Positions 33,129-43,341 of a stretch of DNA of 64,000 nt are shown here, piece by piece. The notes beneath the pieces were generated by a model. It was not told the origin of the DNA. It saw only the letters and a list, made by a program, of their open reading frames with translations, and made no database searches. Each line of letters begins with the position of its first letter. Position 1 is the first letter of the stretch. The position numbers and the translations under genes were made by a program. Source of the stretch: Hirsutella rhossiliensis (taxonomy: Eukaryota; Ascomycota; Sordariomycetes; Hypocreales; Ophiocordycipitaceae); the NCBI RefSeq assembly GCF_020360975.1, contig NW_025408671.1, forward strand, positions 4,092,001 through 4,156,000. The letters run 5' to 3'.

Positions 33129-34253
33129 ATACAACCACCAGCAACGCGGCCGATCAAGTGGATGGCGCCGAGAACAAGGGGGGGGGGTGTTTGGAGGCTG
33201 CTGTAGCGACGGAGGGGTTGCTTTCCGCCAGAGCGGTGACCAAGAGCCGGCCGGCGGGGACATGGCGGGCTGGCTCACGACGATTACGGGTGGTGGATGC
33301 CGTTGACAAACCCGTTGTACATTTTCCGCGTAACAGCCTTGTCTGAGGGTGTAGGACTTTCATTGCGAGGAGCTGACAATCACGATGCCAAGACTCTGCT
33401 TGCCTTTTGCCTTTTGACTTCTCGTCTCGTCTGGTGCAGCTCTCCAAAGCATTTGCCATCAAGCACATGGACCGTATAAACGTCACATCGGTGGCAGCAC
33501 AGAATGCCGTACGACGCAGTCTGACAACCTCGGGACGAATTGATCTCACGAGGGGCCCGCACACACACACACTTACACACATCTTGTTATCATTGGTCCC
33601 CAAACTCGGGGCCCTTCTTCGCTATTACTAGGGCCCATCTGCCCTTCTAGCCACGATACCGTTCCCGGGCTGCCTGGTACCAGCCCGGGCCGCGGCTTGC
33701 CTTTCCGTAGCCGGAGCTATTCACTCACCGCTTCGCCTCAGGGATGTTGTGGGAGAACTCCGCCACCAGGCTGACCAACGCAGTGCAATCCACTTCAGCC
33801 AGCCAGACGCACTCGAGGCATCCCGCGTAGCAAATGCGGACGCTTGGCAATCGCCCAGCTTCGCAATCGCGCTTTGTGGACGCTCCAGTCACAGCAGCAA
33901 GCCGGACAAAAGCAAGAGACGGACAACACGCCGAGAGCCACTATCCTGTTCTCGTTGTCTTTGGGAATACCTCGTATTTTGTACGGGCCCTAGGACCGAA
34001 AGTCCCCGGGTTGGGGGCCGATGCGAACACTTTTTTTCTCAGCACATACCCGAACGCCATGGTTCCTCCTTGCTCCGCTGCCCTTCTGACGATGCAATGC
34101 AAAACTAGCCGGCCCCCATGATGCAGTTATTCCTTTATTACCCCTTCATGCCAGGGTCGTGACAAGGACGACGAGTCAGTATTACCACTCGAGCTGGAAA
34201 AAAGAAGCCGTAGTCGGCCAAAGTCTAGCAGTCGCGCTTTGGCCTCTGGGTGC
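33129..34253. other. Convergent 3' flanks of ATP14 and SCH9
   Basis: No supported gene. A short CA-rich tract lies at 33559-33582. Confidence 0.55.
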
Positions 34254-37008
34254 CTATACGTCAAAGTGTGAGCCGCCGACCATTTGCTCATCCGCCGTTG
34301 ACGTTTTGATGATGCCACTCATACGGTTTGCCTTGCGTAGATCAATGTCGTCCAAGTTGTCCCAATCTTCGTCGTCGTGATTCGCGTGCGCATCGTTCAT
34401 TTCCTCGTCGTCATGCCTGATCCGATCCCTCATGTGGTCATCGAGCGCGCTTTCGTCGACAAAGGTGAAGCCCTGGAAGTTGGCTTGGACCGACGGAGAC
34501 AGAGGCGTGGATGTCGCGTAGCCCCGTGCCAGCGCCGCTGCGCGCTCGTTAAGTGACCCGTTCTGATCCAACGCGTTGGTGAACTCGGGATCGAAGTAGG
34601 AAACGTCTGTCTCGGATTTGAGCTTTGGCCTGAAGGGGGGCGTGATGAGCTTCTTTGCCAAGATTTCCCAATCGATGTCGGCGAAGAAGGCATGTCGCTT
34701 GAGCTCTTCGGCGTCATCCGTCGCCCCCAGCCTGTGCTTGGGGTTTCTGTTAAGTAACCCCTTGACGAAATTTCGGCCTTCTTGTGAGAGGGTGTCGCGA
34801 GGGAACCGGACTTTGCCGAAAGCAATATTCTTGTACATTTGTTGCGTGTCCTCGGCGTAGAACGGGCTCCAGCCGCAGCACATCTCAAACACCAGCACGC
34901 CCAAGGACCAGAAGTCAACCATCTTGGTGTACCCCGACTCATCCAACAGCACCTCTGGCGCCAGATACTCGGTCGTCCCACAGAATGTGTTGGTCGTGTC
35001 GTTCTTGGTCAAGTTTGCCTTGGATAGCCCAAAGTCACACAGCGCAATGTGGCCGTTGGCGTCCAAGAGTATATTTTCTGGTTTGAGGTCGCGGTAGACA
35101 ATATCGTTGTTGTGTAGATGCTGGATGGCTAAGATTAATTCGGCAATGTAAAACTTGGCGCGCCGCTCGTCGAAGCGGCCTTCTTTTTGCAAGTGCCAGA
35201 ACAGCTCTCCGCCGGACATGTAGTCGGTCACCAGGTACAGCTCAGATGGCGTCTGGAAAGAAAACTTGAGGCCGACGATGAAGGGCGAATCGGACATGGC
35301 CGTCCGCACGAGAATGTTGCGCTCTCCGACCGTGTGCGCGACCTCCTTCTTCTGCACAATCACCTTCTTCTGCAGCACCTTCATGGCATAGATGCGCTGC
35401 GTGTCCCTCTTCCGTACTTGGTAGACTTGGCCAAACGTCCCTTTGCCAATGAGCTTGAGGATTTCGAAATCGCTTGGGCCGAACTGTTTTCTCTCCGACC
35501 GCTGATACAAGGCCTCAACGTATATCTCGCCGGTCGGGGCGTTCTCGGCCACTGTGTCTGCATGGCCCCGCAGCGTAAACCAGCCCTTGACGGGGCCGTC
35601 GTGATCTCTGGTAGCCTGAAAGCCGACGTGTCCCAGGAATTCTTCGCCCACGGCCGAGTGATCGTATACGGATATGTCGACCAGCATGTTGGAATCTACA
35701 ACGTCACTACTCTAGTCAGCCGTCGCGTTCCGACACGGTGCGCATTCAGACAGGGGGTACAAGGCCATACTAGACAGCTTCGGCATCCCATTTCGGGTTC
35801 AGGAACTGGGTGCGAGGTGTTCGGTTTCGGAAAGTGTTGTAGTCGGTGATGCTCGTGTTGCTACTCTGGCGACTTCGCATGGGAATGGCCATTGGGCGGC
35901 CAGAGTCGCTGCCTTGGCGTTGTATTGGGATGCCGCCAAAGGCCGACGGCGGCGCGTTGGGGATTTCGTCTTCCTCGGCAGGCCGCGGCCCGCCCGAGAT
36001 GAGCTCGCTCCGCTGGAAGACGGCGACGACGTACGGGTCGCGGCTCCTACGCAGCCCTCGCGCCTCGGTGATCTTAATCCTCAATTTCCCCTTTGGCGCC
36101 GGAGCCTGAGCGCCGGTGGCACTCCGCGGCGTCTGCAATCCGCTCGCATCGACGCCGTCGTTGCTGGTTCGACTAGGCGTCTCCTTGCCTTCTGATTGCG
36201 ACGAGTGAGCAGCGGACAGTGCTCTCGTGGGAGTCGGCGGACCGCTCTTGAACATGACACCACGAGTTAGCCCTCTCAGTCCCTCGAGCGAGTACCACTT
36301 GCTAACAGAGGTGGCTGCATTCAAGTCGGGAGATGGAGGCTTGAACGGGGCTTGTCCGTGTGGCAGTTGGGGTGAGGCAGCAGGACGACCAACTTGAAGG
36401 GCAGCTGTCGCCACCTCTGACACGATCGTGGGGGCTAGGGGCTGGGCAGTGGCAGGCTCTGGTCGACCAGCCGGCTCCGGCGGGTCACGGTGGGAGCGAG
36501 AAGCGCCCACGGCGGTCGCGGACGCCTCGGAGCCATGTAGAGCAGAGTCTTGGGTCATTGAGCCCTCGGAGGACGGCGTGTGTGAAGAGGGAGGGGTTGG
36601 ATAGGGATGAGAAGCTGGCTGCGCTTGGAGGGCAGCTTCGGTGTGAAGAAGAAGGCTGTCAGGCTGCGAAGAAATGTGGACATCGACGGGTGGTGTTCTG
36701 CCGTAACGCCAAGAACTCTCGGCACGACCTCGTGATTGCCGCGCCGTGGACGAAGCATCCTGGCCCTGCCGGGTCCGCTTGGGATCCAGGGGCACGGTAC
36801 CGCCGGACCGTGGGAGGACGGAGGACGGGTCGCTATTAGAAGAGTCTTGACAAACCTGGCCGAAGTAGCTCATGATGCCGGGCAGACGTTTGTCCTGAAG
36901 GTCTGGCTGAGGAGTGGCGATGCCCGAGCGTGGCGTGTCGGAGCCAATGTGGTCCACGCCATCTTCGTCGGTGGCGGCGGTTCTGACGGATCGGTCAATA
37001 ACTTGCAT
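34254..37008 (-). CDS. SCH9: AGC kinase Sch9 with C2 domain
   Basis: Sch9 is the fungal S6K/Akt-like kinase that couples TORC1 and nutrient signals to growth, stress and ageing. Two exons, 37008-35771 and 35709-34254, give about 897 residues. The first 300 are Ser/Pro/Thr-rich. A C2 domain (GKLRIKITEARGLRRSRDPY through MLVDISVYDHS) spans the intron. The kinase domain starts near residue 495 with IGKGTFGQVYQVRKR and contains YAMKVLQK, YRDLKPENILL, DFG, and the activation loop NTFCGTTEYLAPE with PDK1-site Thr. The C-terminal tail has the turn motif STPLSPS and the hydrophobic motif FQGFTF, the TORC1 target. The exon junction (AV/YSDVVDSNM) uses an AGAG acceptor and is the least certain point. 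Confidence 0.94.
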
Positions 37009-40000
37009 CGTCGCGGCAGGCAAATGAAATGGAGTGAAACGGTAGAATCAAAGCGGAAGGGACTTTGCAGGGCGATGACTGGTGGCGGGGGGGGGAGAAG
37101 CAAGGCGACGTGCCGATGGGAACACTAATTCCTGGCAGTAAAACCCAAGACTAGGAGTCAAGCGGGGGGGGCGTGTAAATGTGAGGCTTGGGGGCGGGCA
37201 GGCCGTGATGCGGGCAAGGATAGTTGGGCAGCTGAGGCGGGAGAGGCGGCGATTGACGGAAGCCTGGGCAACGCGAGAAGGGAAGCGATGGTTCCGGGAG
37301 CGGGTGTGGAATGGCACACTCGCCGCGCAAAGGAATTGCAAATAACGAGACGAATCGTCGGAGTGGCCATGTGGGAAGAGTGGAGATGTTGAAGCTTGAT
37401 CGGGCCCGGACCAAGGTAGCGCAAAGTACTTTTGCTGTACCGGTGGGTGCGAGCCTAAAGCCGGAGCCCGAGGCCCATGGCTGCGGCTCCCACGAGGTGT
37501 CCAAAAGGTACCTGCTCTAAGCCCCGGGTGGCGCATACAGGCGCGAGTCAGGAGGGCCGAGTCAGGACAATCGATCGCTAGATCGCTGCCGACAAAGGGC
37601 TAGGCAGTCGAGGCCGCAACCTGATCAAGGACTCAAGATGGAAGCTGGTGCTCGGCCCCAACGGCCAGGCCAACGGTGCAAGACGGCCGCCCCGAGAGCC
37701 TCGCATCTGCGTCGAGGCGGCCAGGCTTGAGCAGAGCACCTTGTACCGGTCCTGACTGGCGGCCCCGCGCGCGGTCATGGATCGACAACGTCATGTCCAC
37801 TCTGCCATGGCCCACGGGGGATGTCGACCAAAAGGGGCTTTCATCTGTCCGGCAAGGGCAGAAAGGGGCAGAGGGGGCGCATCAGTGGTCCAAATGACAA
37901 AGCTGACTCGCGATCTCGGCCCCGGACACCTCTGGCTGAAATGACTTGCCGGATATTGCTGGGGGACAGACCAACAAGACGCTCTACCGCGGGCGGGGGA
38001 GCACCAGGCGGCCATGCAAAGAAGGTTTTGGCCAACCTAGTGACCGGAGATCCGAACCCCAAAGTTCACTTGAACAAGCTAGGCTGCCGTTGGATAAATG
38101 GAGGTAGTGTATTCGCAGGCGTGTGTGTACCTTGTACAGCAGGTAGCAGGTATGACGCATCACGACTCGACAGGCCAGAAGCTTGTAGTGTGCTGAGCGT
38201 TGGGGAGAAGTGACTTTCGGTTTTTCTCTCCCGCCATGGGGACAGGGTCTCCAAATCGGGCGTCAAGGAAGAGGGAGAGAGAGAAGGGGAGAGAGTGGGG
38301 GGGGGGGGAGGTAGAGTGGAAGAAAAGTTGGCCCACGTACTTTGACATCATGGCCTGCGTGGCTCGCCGAAGCAGGTCAAAGCCGCCTCCCACGTTCGCA
38401 TGCCCGCCCTCGGTGGTGCCCGACATGGCGGCGGATCGGCTGGCCGGACGGAGACGAAGGGCAGACGTCTTGACGGGACCGGCAGGGGAGGGAGCAGGCT
38501 GGTGTTGTCGCGTGCGCCTCTGGAGGCGGATAAGGGTGGAGGGGGAGGGGAAACAAAGATGACGGAGAGGCAAAAGCGCACGAGGGAGGGGCCAGAGGAA
38601 AAGGGTTCCAGGCCGTGGGGGCAGACAAAGAGCCGTCGGTTGAGCTTGAGAGGGCCAAAGTCGACGAAGCTCTGGTGATGCAGGTTGCAAGCTCTGGGGA
38701 GGCGAAAGAGAGGGCGGTTGGGGGATGGTTGGCGCGGTTATGTAAAAGCTCTGCACGGTGCTTGCTGCGGCGGCATGTATCTATCTACAGGCGGTACGGA
38801 GTCGTGGGCGGCGCCGCCTCAGGGTGCAAAGTTGATGCGGGACGGGGCACCTTGGGGGCTGCTTAAAAAGCAACATCCAGGGCCACAGTGCAAACTCCCG
38901 TGCAAACTCCAGTGCAAAACGCCTTGCATGCTTTGCCTTGATCACCACGGCTTATTCAGACGCCCGGAAGCTTCCATGTGCTGTTTGGCGCCCGCTTGCG
39001 CACAGTAAAGCACCGCACACACTGTCCATACAGCATTCCCCCGGCGTCCGTGGGCAAAGGGCGAGCGGGGTTTCTAGTGGGACTTGGACGCTGTCATTAG
39101 TGGGCATGGCGCCCGAGAGAGCGACACGTGCAGTACCTGCGCTGTACTTGGAGCTCGATTTATCAATGCTACTCTGCCATTCTGCCTACTCCGTAATTAC
39201 CTACAGTACACTCTCATGGCACAGGGTCGCACCTGTGCTCCAGATTGATTGCCAGGTACATCGAGTACAGTACGTACAGTAGTCGATTCCGGGGCTGCGG
39301 TGGCGGCGTGCGGCCAAGATGGCGGGGCTCCAGCTTTCCGGGAGTACCAGGCCGGCCAGACAAAGTACAGTGCGCTCCAATGTCCACGCCAAATCCGCGC
39401 CGACCCTGTACATGTACCGGTCAGTACCTGTGTGCATGGCGACGAGGCCACCGGCCACCCCCCCACCAACCAGCCTGTATCCGTAATGCCTCCGACGCCG
39501 TACAAACTACGTTATTTTGGGGCATGGGGAAGCGCTGTGGCACTTCATCTGGTACAGGATCGCCCAGCCACGGATGCCTTGGCTCCCGGCTCGCCATGTC
39601 GTGCGCCGTCCGTGCTGTTCGTCCCGAGTCTGGCACGGCCTGCCATTGGCCTGGCCTCTTATTGTTCATGAATAGATACAGTAGGTAGGTAGGCAAGCCG
39701 TGTGGCCATTGTACTTACGGGGTAGGCATACATGAGGTGGGAGCGAGATATCATTCACTGTACATCGATCGCTATCTCTAGTCATCGATATGCAATGGCC
39801 CGCCCTCGGCACGGCTAACAAACTTCCCGCCCTGGACCGGCATTCCATCCCGGGCGTGCCAGCAACCAGAGAGGCATGCTCGACACTCTCGACCATAGGC
39901 CGTTGCGCAGTAGTTCTCCGCTTGTCCCTGTCTCTGTCAAGTCCTCGATCTGGTAGTTGGCTCCATTGGACGGCACTCAACATACAAGCGGGCTATTGAA

Positions 40001-41254
40001 CATCAGCAGCCGCCGCATCAGCCTCGGCCTCGCCTGTCCAGGTAGCGCATGACCGCATGTACCTCGACAGGTGGTCGGAAGCCTGAGGCCATTGCCACCT
40101 TGCCGCGGAACGAGCACGTCCGCCGCCGCAAAGCAGTCGCTGAATCATGGTTGGGATATTACATGTCTATACCTTGTATCGACTTCTCAGAAGAAGGCAC
40201 CTAGGTGCTGGTGGGATAGGAAATGACGACGGTAAGATCCAAGGCATGACACTGATGAAAGCACGTCGCATTTCAGCTGCCAAGACGCGCATGACTTTTG
40301 CCGTATCCAGCCGGTGTGCCATCAAACGCCCCCCCATGCGATTGGTGATTGTGTTGCGAGGCCCATCTCGAGAAGAGGTGAAGAGGTTCCTAGCAACTCG
40401 AGCTATTGGCCACTAGGCACCTGCCTAGTATTCGTACTTGCTCTTGACAACACAGTACCGGGTGCAACTTGAAAGAGTTCATGCTTTTAGTTCTCAGCCT
40501 CATCCTTCCATCCGCCAGAATCAGCAAGTAGCCACGACTTGCATGTACCTATTGGCCTGTTGCAGGTACTGTGCTGTGCTTGTGAGTTGCATGATGGCTC
40601 AGGTGTCAGTTATGCGCCCAAGAAACAGGTCGGTCAGCATTGAATCATCGCCATAGCCCTGTCTCTCCTCTCCTTTGGACCTGCCACAGCCCCCTTTACG
40701 CCCTTTACGCCCTTTACGCCCTTTACGTCTTTGGCACAGCGCCGGACGTGCTTACGCACAGGTACCCGTCACTCGGGAGAGGTACTAGACCGGTACCTCG
40801 ACAAAGGCCACGACGTCGCACGGCATCCCAGCACCCATTATTGCTCCTCGCTCCCTCTCGCTTGCTTCTCTCCCCCCTCTCCCTGCGCTGCCAGCCAGAC
40901 AGCTGCTTTACCAGCCGCAGCCGAGTGGTTGCATGCATCGCGCGCAGCGTCGCCTTATGCAACCGTCTCACACCGCTCCGCTGTCCGCCGTGACGTGACG
41001 AAGCCCAAAAAGACGCTGTTGGCCCGGGCTGAGATAGCAAAGGTTTTGTGTACTCGAGGGAAACCCGTCTTGCAGCAAGCACTGCGCTGTGTCTGCGTGT
41101 GCTCGACGACGGAGCATCTTGAGCAGCCTGGCAAACCAAGCAGTCGGGGACATCAACCATCGCCTCATCGTCTACAGCAGACGGGCCGTACCTGAACCGC
41201 CACAGAGGGTACATGGGCACTGGACACCAGAACCGAAAACGACCACCGCGCCAC
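37009..41254. other. Gene-poor region upstream of SCH9
   Basis: More than 4 kb without a confident gene. It includes a G-rich run (38297-38310), a GTACAGTAC word (39265), a TACTCCGTA word (39187) and a 9-bp tandem repeat (40692-40727). One possible coding exon on the minus strand (38426-38337) begins MSGTTEGGHANVGGGFDLLR and runs to a donor-like GTACGT; I could not find its continuation. Much of the region is probably the long SCH9 promoter and leader. Confidence 0.5.
40692..40727. repeat. 9-bp tandem repeat (CCCTTTACG x4)
   Basis: Four perfect head-to-tail copies of a 9-base unit lie in non-coding DNA. Confidence 0.9.
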
Positions 41255-41694
41255 CTATATAACCTGGTCGCCCTCGGGCTGCGTGCCGTCCTTCGCGGCC
41301 TTGATTTTAGCCAGCCAGTTCGTCTCCATCTCGAGCGTCACTCCCTTGGGATAGAGCCGGCGGTCGACGCCTTGGCGCGGAGCTAGGGGGTCAGGATATT
41401 GTCCTTGTGCGGGCTGTCAGTGTTGCACTCATGGCATGGCAAGACGGGAACGGCTCCTCCTACTCGTGCTGAAGCCCTGGTCCGCAAGCTTGGACATGAA
41501 CCGTTCCTGGTCGCCCTTGGCCCTTCTCGGGGGGCCGTTGCTGCTCCCGGCGGGCGTATTGGGCTCGACAACTTGGGTGTCGAGCGGCAGCGATGACTCG
41601 GGTTGGCTAGCTATGGGGGATGACTTGCAAAGACAGCCGTTGACAGCAGAGGCTGTCCGTCAGATGGCGTTTCGGGCAAGTTTTTCGCTCCCAT
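41255..41694 (-). CDS. Small multi-exon gene of unknown function
   Basis: The last two exons are well supported. One ends at 41464 with DQERFMSKLADQGFST. It splices through an 81-nt intron (donor GTAGGA, branch CTGAC, acceptor CCTAG) to the exon 41382-41255, which encodes PRQGVDRRLYPKGVTLE, then METNWLAKIKAAKDG, and ends QPEGDQVI. Codon use is GC3-rich like the neighbours, and the phase is kept exactly. The 5' end is uncertain: one model starts at 41694 (MGAKNLPETPSDGQ) with a 52-nt intron to 41571, giving about 100 residues; another uses an acceptor near 41663 and an unseen first exon. I do not recognise the family. The protein is small, basic in the middle and has no membrane segment. Confidence 0.6.
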
Positions 41695-42408
41695 GAGCGA
41701 GAGCCTTGAGATGGGAAAAGAAGACAACGCAGCCCGTTGGATGAGGCAGATTCCTACGTGCAGGACACAGGTCACGACTGGCGTAAGCTCGGGACAGACT
41801 ATTGGACGGCGGGATTGCCGCAGTCCAGGGCTTGACAACGTCGCGGCTGGTCAGCAAAGCCCCCCTCTGGAAGCAAGGGAACACACTTGCGCAGGGAGAT
41901 ATTTTATCTGTACAATACTCGGCACATGCATACAGTAGACACTGCTTCGTAGGTACTGTGCAGCGCGATGACGTGCCTCGTTGGCCGTCATGTCCGCGAG
42001 AAAGAAACAATGGCCGGGATTTGCCAACAAGTCGGAGCTCCGGGCAGCCCAAGGTTGGCGGGCAAGGCCGGGGCGACGTTTCTCCGCAGGCGCCGGCCAT
42101 ACCTATCCCTCTTCGGAACTCGCCAGTAAACCCGTGAGCCCACCAGCCAAAACCTCCTCTGGTCGACGGCTGCTTGAGGGCAGACAAACTTCCACCGGCT
42201 TAAGCTTTTCCTCTTATTTTTCTCCCCTCCCAAACTCACTATTTCTGCCTTTTTTCCAACATCGCCATTGCCTGCAACCCAACCCTTATGAACAGCTCCG
42301 TCGCCCGTCCCCGCCAGCCGCCGACGCCGCACACGCGATCGCCCGAGACACTCTCGTGACACAGCCAAAAAGGCCGCCATCCGGCGTCTCCATCCGCCCA
42401 CCGCCCCA
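41695..42408. other. Divergent intergenic region
   Basis: It lies between the small minus-strand gene and the SUZ-domain gene, and has a pyrimidine-rich leader before 42409. No further gene is seen. Confidence 0.5.
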
Positions 42409-43314
42409 ATGAAGAAGGCGGCCGCAGACATCCCCGACGCGTGGGACGACGATTGGGAGGCCCAGGTCGACAGCCTCCCCCAGCAGGACGTGCAGCCGGA
42501 GGGGACGTCGGCGCCCCTCACAAAGGCCGAGCGGCTGGAGCAGCACGCCGAGGCAAATCGCAAACTGTGGGAGTCGGCGTAAGCGCGAGACCCTACCCTG
42601 ACCACCTCAACTTGGCCCTGGTCCGCCGCGCATGATGCTGTGCTGACTGCTGCGTCCTCTCGTCATTGCAGCGACACGCCCCAGACCTTTCACTACCTGG
42701 AGGCCAATAACGACGTTCCCCTTGCGTCCACCTTTAAGCCCCAGGTCAAGGTCCTGAGCCGCAAGCCGGTCGTTGCCAAGGACCCCGTCACCGGCCTGGC
42801 CCGGCTCGCCCTCGACGACGATGCCGACCAGTCGGACAAGAGGGAGGCCCAATTGACCCCGGAGCAGATCCGCGCCAAGCAGAAGCGGGATCGGGAGGAA
42901 AAGCAAAGGCGCTACGACGAGGCACGCGCCAAGATCTTTGGCGAGTCGGCCTCGTCGTCTCGTGGCTCGTCCCCCGGCACCGTTACCCCGCCCCGCCCAG
43001 AGGGCCGTCACCAATCGGGCAACGGCCGAGGTCGTGGCCGTGGCGGAGGACCGAGGAACGGCCCGGACACTCGGCAGTCACAGCCCGACATTCGCCGGCA
43101 GAACAGCCAAGCCGGTCCGACCAGAGAGCTGTACGACCCCAACTACGCATCCAAGCCCGAGCTCCCCGCGCAGAGACGAGGGCCGGAAGGTGATGCGTGG
43201 AAAAGCCCTCCGCCCAGAGACGAACCACAACAGCCCATCCGGGCGCCCAGGGGACCCGACGGCAGCGGACGGGGAGGGGCCGGCTTTGTGCGGCGCGGCG
43301 GCAAAGAAAGTTGA
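42409..43314 (+). CDS. SUZ / SUZ-C domain RNA-binding protein (SZRD1-like)
   Basis: Two exons: 42409-42578 and 42672-43314, about 270 residues. The N terminus is acidic with Trp residues (DAWDDDWEAQVDSLP). The SUZ domain follows: KVLSRKP, then LTPEQIRAKQKRDREEKQRR and YDEARAKIFG, a basic helix that binds RNA in related proteins. The C terminus has RG-rich repeats and a SUZ-C-like segment (RAPRGPDGSGRGGAGFVRRG). The order SUZ then SUZ-C matches small metazoan SZRD1-type proteins; a role in mRNA handling is inference. It converges on NAR1 with only 27 nt between stop codons. Confidence 0.85.
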
Positions 43315-43341
43315 TTGCTGTGGCCTGACAGCCAATGCGCT

